Below are positions 62,312 to 64,000 of a stretch of DNA of 64,000 bases, in pieces; within the stretch, counting starts at the first letter, position 1, and each line of letters starts with the position of its first letter. The notes below the pieces were generated by a model. The model searched no databases. It was not told the DNA's origin and saw only the letters and a program-made list of their open reading frames with translations. Position numbers and translations under genes: made by a program. Source of the stretch: Syntrophotalea carbinolica DSM 2380 (GTDB taxonomy: Bacteria; Desulfobacterota; Desulfuromonadia; Desulfuromonadales; Syntrophotaleaceae); the NCBI RefSeq assembly GCF_000012885.1, contig NC_007498.2, positions 3,566,001-3,630,000 of the forward strand. Direction: 5' to 3'.

Positions 62312-63573
62312 TGTGCCCCCCTCACGACGACCAAAACCGGGATTTCCTTGAACAGTATGCTTCTGTGACGGGGTCCGCCGTCATTCAGCATCTTGAGCAA
62401 CTGGCAGCGCCCCTCAGAGGCGCCCGGGTCGTGCATGTCAATTCCACCCGCGAAGGCGGAGGAGTGGCGGAAATTCTGCAAAAGCTGATCCCATTGAAAA
62501 GGGCCCTGGGTATCGACGCAAGCTGGGAGGTTATCAACGGTTCGCCGGCTTTTTACGAATGTACCAAAAGCTTTCATAATGCCCTGCAGGGCATGCACAT
62601 AAAAATTCCCCGGAATTTGTTATCCGCCTACGAGCAGACCAACGAACAAGGCGCCGAACAGTTAAGAGATGTTCTTGCACAGGCGGATTTCGTCTTCATT
62701 CATGACCCCCAGCCGGCCGCACTGCTGTCCCATTTTCCCGAACGACGCGGCAAATGGATCTGGCGCTGTCATATCGACGCCAGACATCCGTATCGCACAG
62801 TCTGGAAATACCTGCGCCCGTGGCTGGCCGCTTACGATGCCAGTATCTTTTCCCTGCCGGAATTCGCCCAGCCGTTGCCGCATCCCCAATACATCATTGC
62901 ACCGAGTATCGACCCGTTAAGCGAAAAGAACCGCGCCCTGCCCACGGCGGACATCGAAGCGGTGTACGGACAATTCGGCATCGATCCGGAACGGCCCATG
63001 GTGCTGCAGGTCTCCCGCTACGATCGGTTCAAGGACCCTCTGGGCGTTATTCAGGCCTTCAATCTAGCCGCCAAATTGACCCCCCTGCAGCTGGTTCTGG
63101 CTGGTGGTGGGGCGAGCGACGATCCGGAAGGGCAGGCGATTCTTCAGGAGGTACAGCAGGCGGCGGAAGGTCATCCGGATATTCATGTTTTGCTGCTGCC
63201 TTCGGATGCCCACCGTACCATCAATGCTCTGCAGCGAGCCGCAGACATCGTTATCCAGAAATCGATCCGGGAGGGTTTCGGTTTGACCGTAACGGAAGGC
63301 ATGTGGAAGGGCAAACCGGTCATAGGCGGCGACACCGGTGGGATCCGGTTGCAGGTGTTCAATCACTATACCGGGTTTCTGGTTCGCACGCCGGAAGGCG
63401 CGGCTCTGCGCATGCGGTACCTACTTCATCGTACCCACCTGCGCCAACAGATGGGCGAACGGGCCCGCCAGTTCGTCATGGACAATTTTCTCATAACCCG
63501 CCACCTGCGGGAATATCTGACCTTACTGGTCGGCCTGCAAGGCAGTTGTGAGGAGCGGGTCGTTGTCGGTTGA
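62311..63573 (+). CDS. GT4 glycosyltransferase, trehalose glycosyltransferring synthase (TreT)-like
   Basis: A 420-residue GT-B enzyme. Seen are RVVHVNSTREGGGVAEIL, FIHDPQPAALLSHFPERR, WRCHIDARHPYRTVWKYL and the C-terminal nucleotide-sugar part LQVSRYDRFKDPLGVIQAF, REGFGLTVTEGMWKGKPV, GGIRLQVFNHYTGFLV. These match the TreT/trehalose phosphorylase group, which makes trehalose from an NDP-glucose and glucose. It is coupled to DUF5752 upstream, and otsA follows after 59 bases. The ATG at 62311 is used. Confidence 0.85.
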   Translation: MCPPHDDQNRDFLEQYASVTGSAVIQHLEQLAAPLRGARVVHVNSTREGGGVAEILQKLIPLKRALGIDASWEVINGSPAFYECTKSFHNALQGMHIKIPRNLLSAYEQTNEQGAEQLRDVLAQADFVFIHDPQPAALLSHFPERRGKWIWRCHIDARHPYRTVWKYLRPWLAAYDASIFSLPEFAQPLPHPQYIIAPSIDPLSEKNRALPTADIEAVYGQFGIDPERPMVLQVSRYDRFKDPLGVIQAFNLAAKLTPLQLVLAGGGASDDPEGQAILQEVQQAAEGHPDIHVLLLPSDAHRTINALQRAADIVIQKSIREGFGLTVTEGMWKGKPVIGGDTGGIRLQVFNHYTGFLVRTPEGAALRMRYLLHRTHLRQQMGERARQFVMDNFLITRHLREYLTLLVGLQGSCEERVVVG

Positions 63574-63632
63574 CCATCGGAATATCTATTGTGTCCATAA
63601 AAAGATCCATGCAGAAAGAGGAGTGATGCACC

Positions 63633-64000
63633 ATGTCCCCAAGCCTTAGCAAACGTCTGCTGATTATTTCCAACAGATTGCCCACCGTCATCGCACAGAA
63701 TGAGGATGGCTGGTCCATGAAGCCTGGATCGGGAGGCCTGGTTACCGCCCTGGCCCCGATCATGCGCAAAAACCATGGAGTCTGGATCGGCTGGCCCGGC
63801 TGCGGAGATGACGCGCCCCTCGACAAGCTGCTGCGCGAATTCAAGGATCAGCAGGGATACCAGCTGGTGCCGGTGCCTCTCAGCGAGGAAGAGGTGGAAC
63901 TCTATTACCGGGGTTTTTCCAACGCCGCCATTTGGCCGATGTTTCACGACCTGCTCGGTTTTTGCCGTTTCGAGCTGCCCCACTGGCAGGCCTACAATGC
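63633..64000 (+). CDS. otsA: trehalose-6-phosphate synthase (partial, 3' end outside window)
   Basis: The first 122 residues of an OtsA-type GT20 enzyme that makes trehalose-6-phosphate from UDP/ADP-glucose and glucose-6-phosphate. It opens SKRLLIISNRLPTVIAQ, has SGGLVTALAPI, VWIGWPGCG and YYRGFSNAAIWPMFHD. The ATG at 63633 lies 12 bases after GAGGAG; an ATG at 63626 is too close to that site. The rest, and probably otsB, lie beyond the right edge. Confidence 0.93.
   Translation, partial: MSPSLSKRLLIISNRLPTVIAQNEDGWSMKPGSGGLVTALAPIMRKNHGVWIGWPGCGDDAPLDKLLREFKDQQGYQLVPVPLSEEEVELYYRGFSNAAIWPMFHDLLGFCRFELPHWQAYN

Overview
The window looks like chromosomal DNA of a Desulfuromonadales-type bacterium (Geobacter/Pelobacter/Syntrophotalea relatives). 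I infer this from gene content and order, not from a database match. The hints are the C5-pathway haem cluster hemA-hemC-cobA/hemD-hemB with ccsA and a precorrin-2 dehydrogenase, the many PAS/GGDEF/EAL, PilZ and two-component proteins, cytochrome bd without other oxidases in view, and numerous small zinc-ribbon proteins. I see no phage, plasmid, transposase or CRISPR. The DNA is GC-rich and the gene layout is typical of a core genome.

Layout. 1-1010: a partial DUF1847 protein and a small Cys-rich protein. 1197-7152: a three-PAS GGDEF/EAL protein and a BtuCDF/FecCDE-type importer operon (permease-ATPase-binding protein) with its own promoter. 7532-9337: a zinc-ribbon protein with a strong terminator, an M16 peptidase and a DUF2270 membrane protein. 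10034-18210 (minus strand): the tetrapyrrole block hemB, cobA/hemD, hemC, hemA, ccsA, precorrin-2 dehydrogenase and a SIS-domain gene. It is interrupted after hemB by three copies of a 220-nt repeat. 18400-27674: thioredoxin, then two minus-strand housekeeping runs (HAD-nfo-dtd-darP and dapF-HIT; prmA-rsmE-RDD), with a small protein/MBL-hydrolase pair and a GspE-N-like protein between them on the plus strand.

28200-38776 (plus): OmpR-type regulator, histidine kinase and HtrA protease; an RNase Z-like MBL protein; a NarX/NarL-like kinase-regulator pair; a LUD-domain protein; two uncharacterised proteins; an AI-2E-type permease. 39079-41444: cydAB. 41576-48105: an RND efflux operon (outer-membrane factor, adaptor, pump) followed by its probable TetR repressor; a palindrome overlapping the operon promoter is a good operator candidate. 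48138-52655: a small unknown, PilZ, GT2, miaA and pcnB. 52703-59289: a TPR protein, hydantoinase/oxoprolinase A and B subunits, a UbiD-family decarboxylase and a cob(I)alamin adenosyltransferase. 59374-61178: Slp lipoprotein, SYLF protein, a 7-bp tandem repeat and a YkgJ-type protein. 61395-61470: tRNA-Phe. 61637-64000: DUF5752, TreT-like glycosyltransferase and the start of otsA (trehalose synthesis).

How it fits together. The haem genes supply tetrapyrroles for cytochrome c (ccsA), cytochrome bd (cydAB), sirohaem and corrinoids (cobA, precorrin-2 dehydrogenase, cobO). Several units concern the envelope and stress: the regulator/kinase/HtrA set, the RND pump, Slp, SYLF and trehalose. No single gene set is an obvious undescribed system. 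The best leads are the 220-nt structured repeat, the TPR-HyuAB-UbiD cluster, the structured leader before the OmpR-type regulator, and the palindromic operator of the efflux operon.
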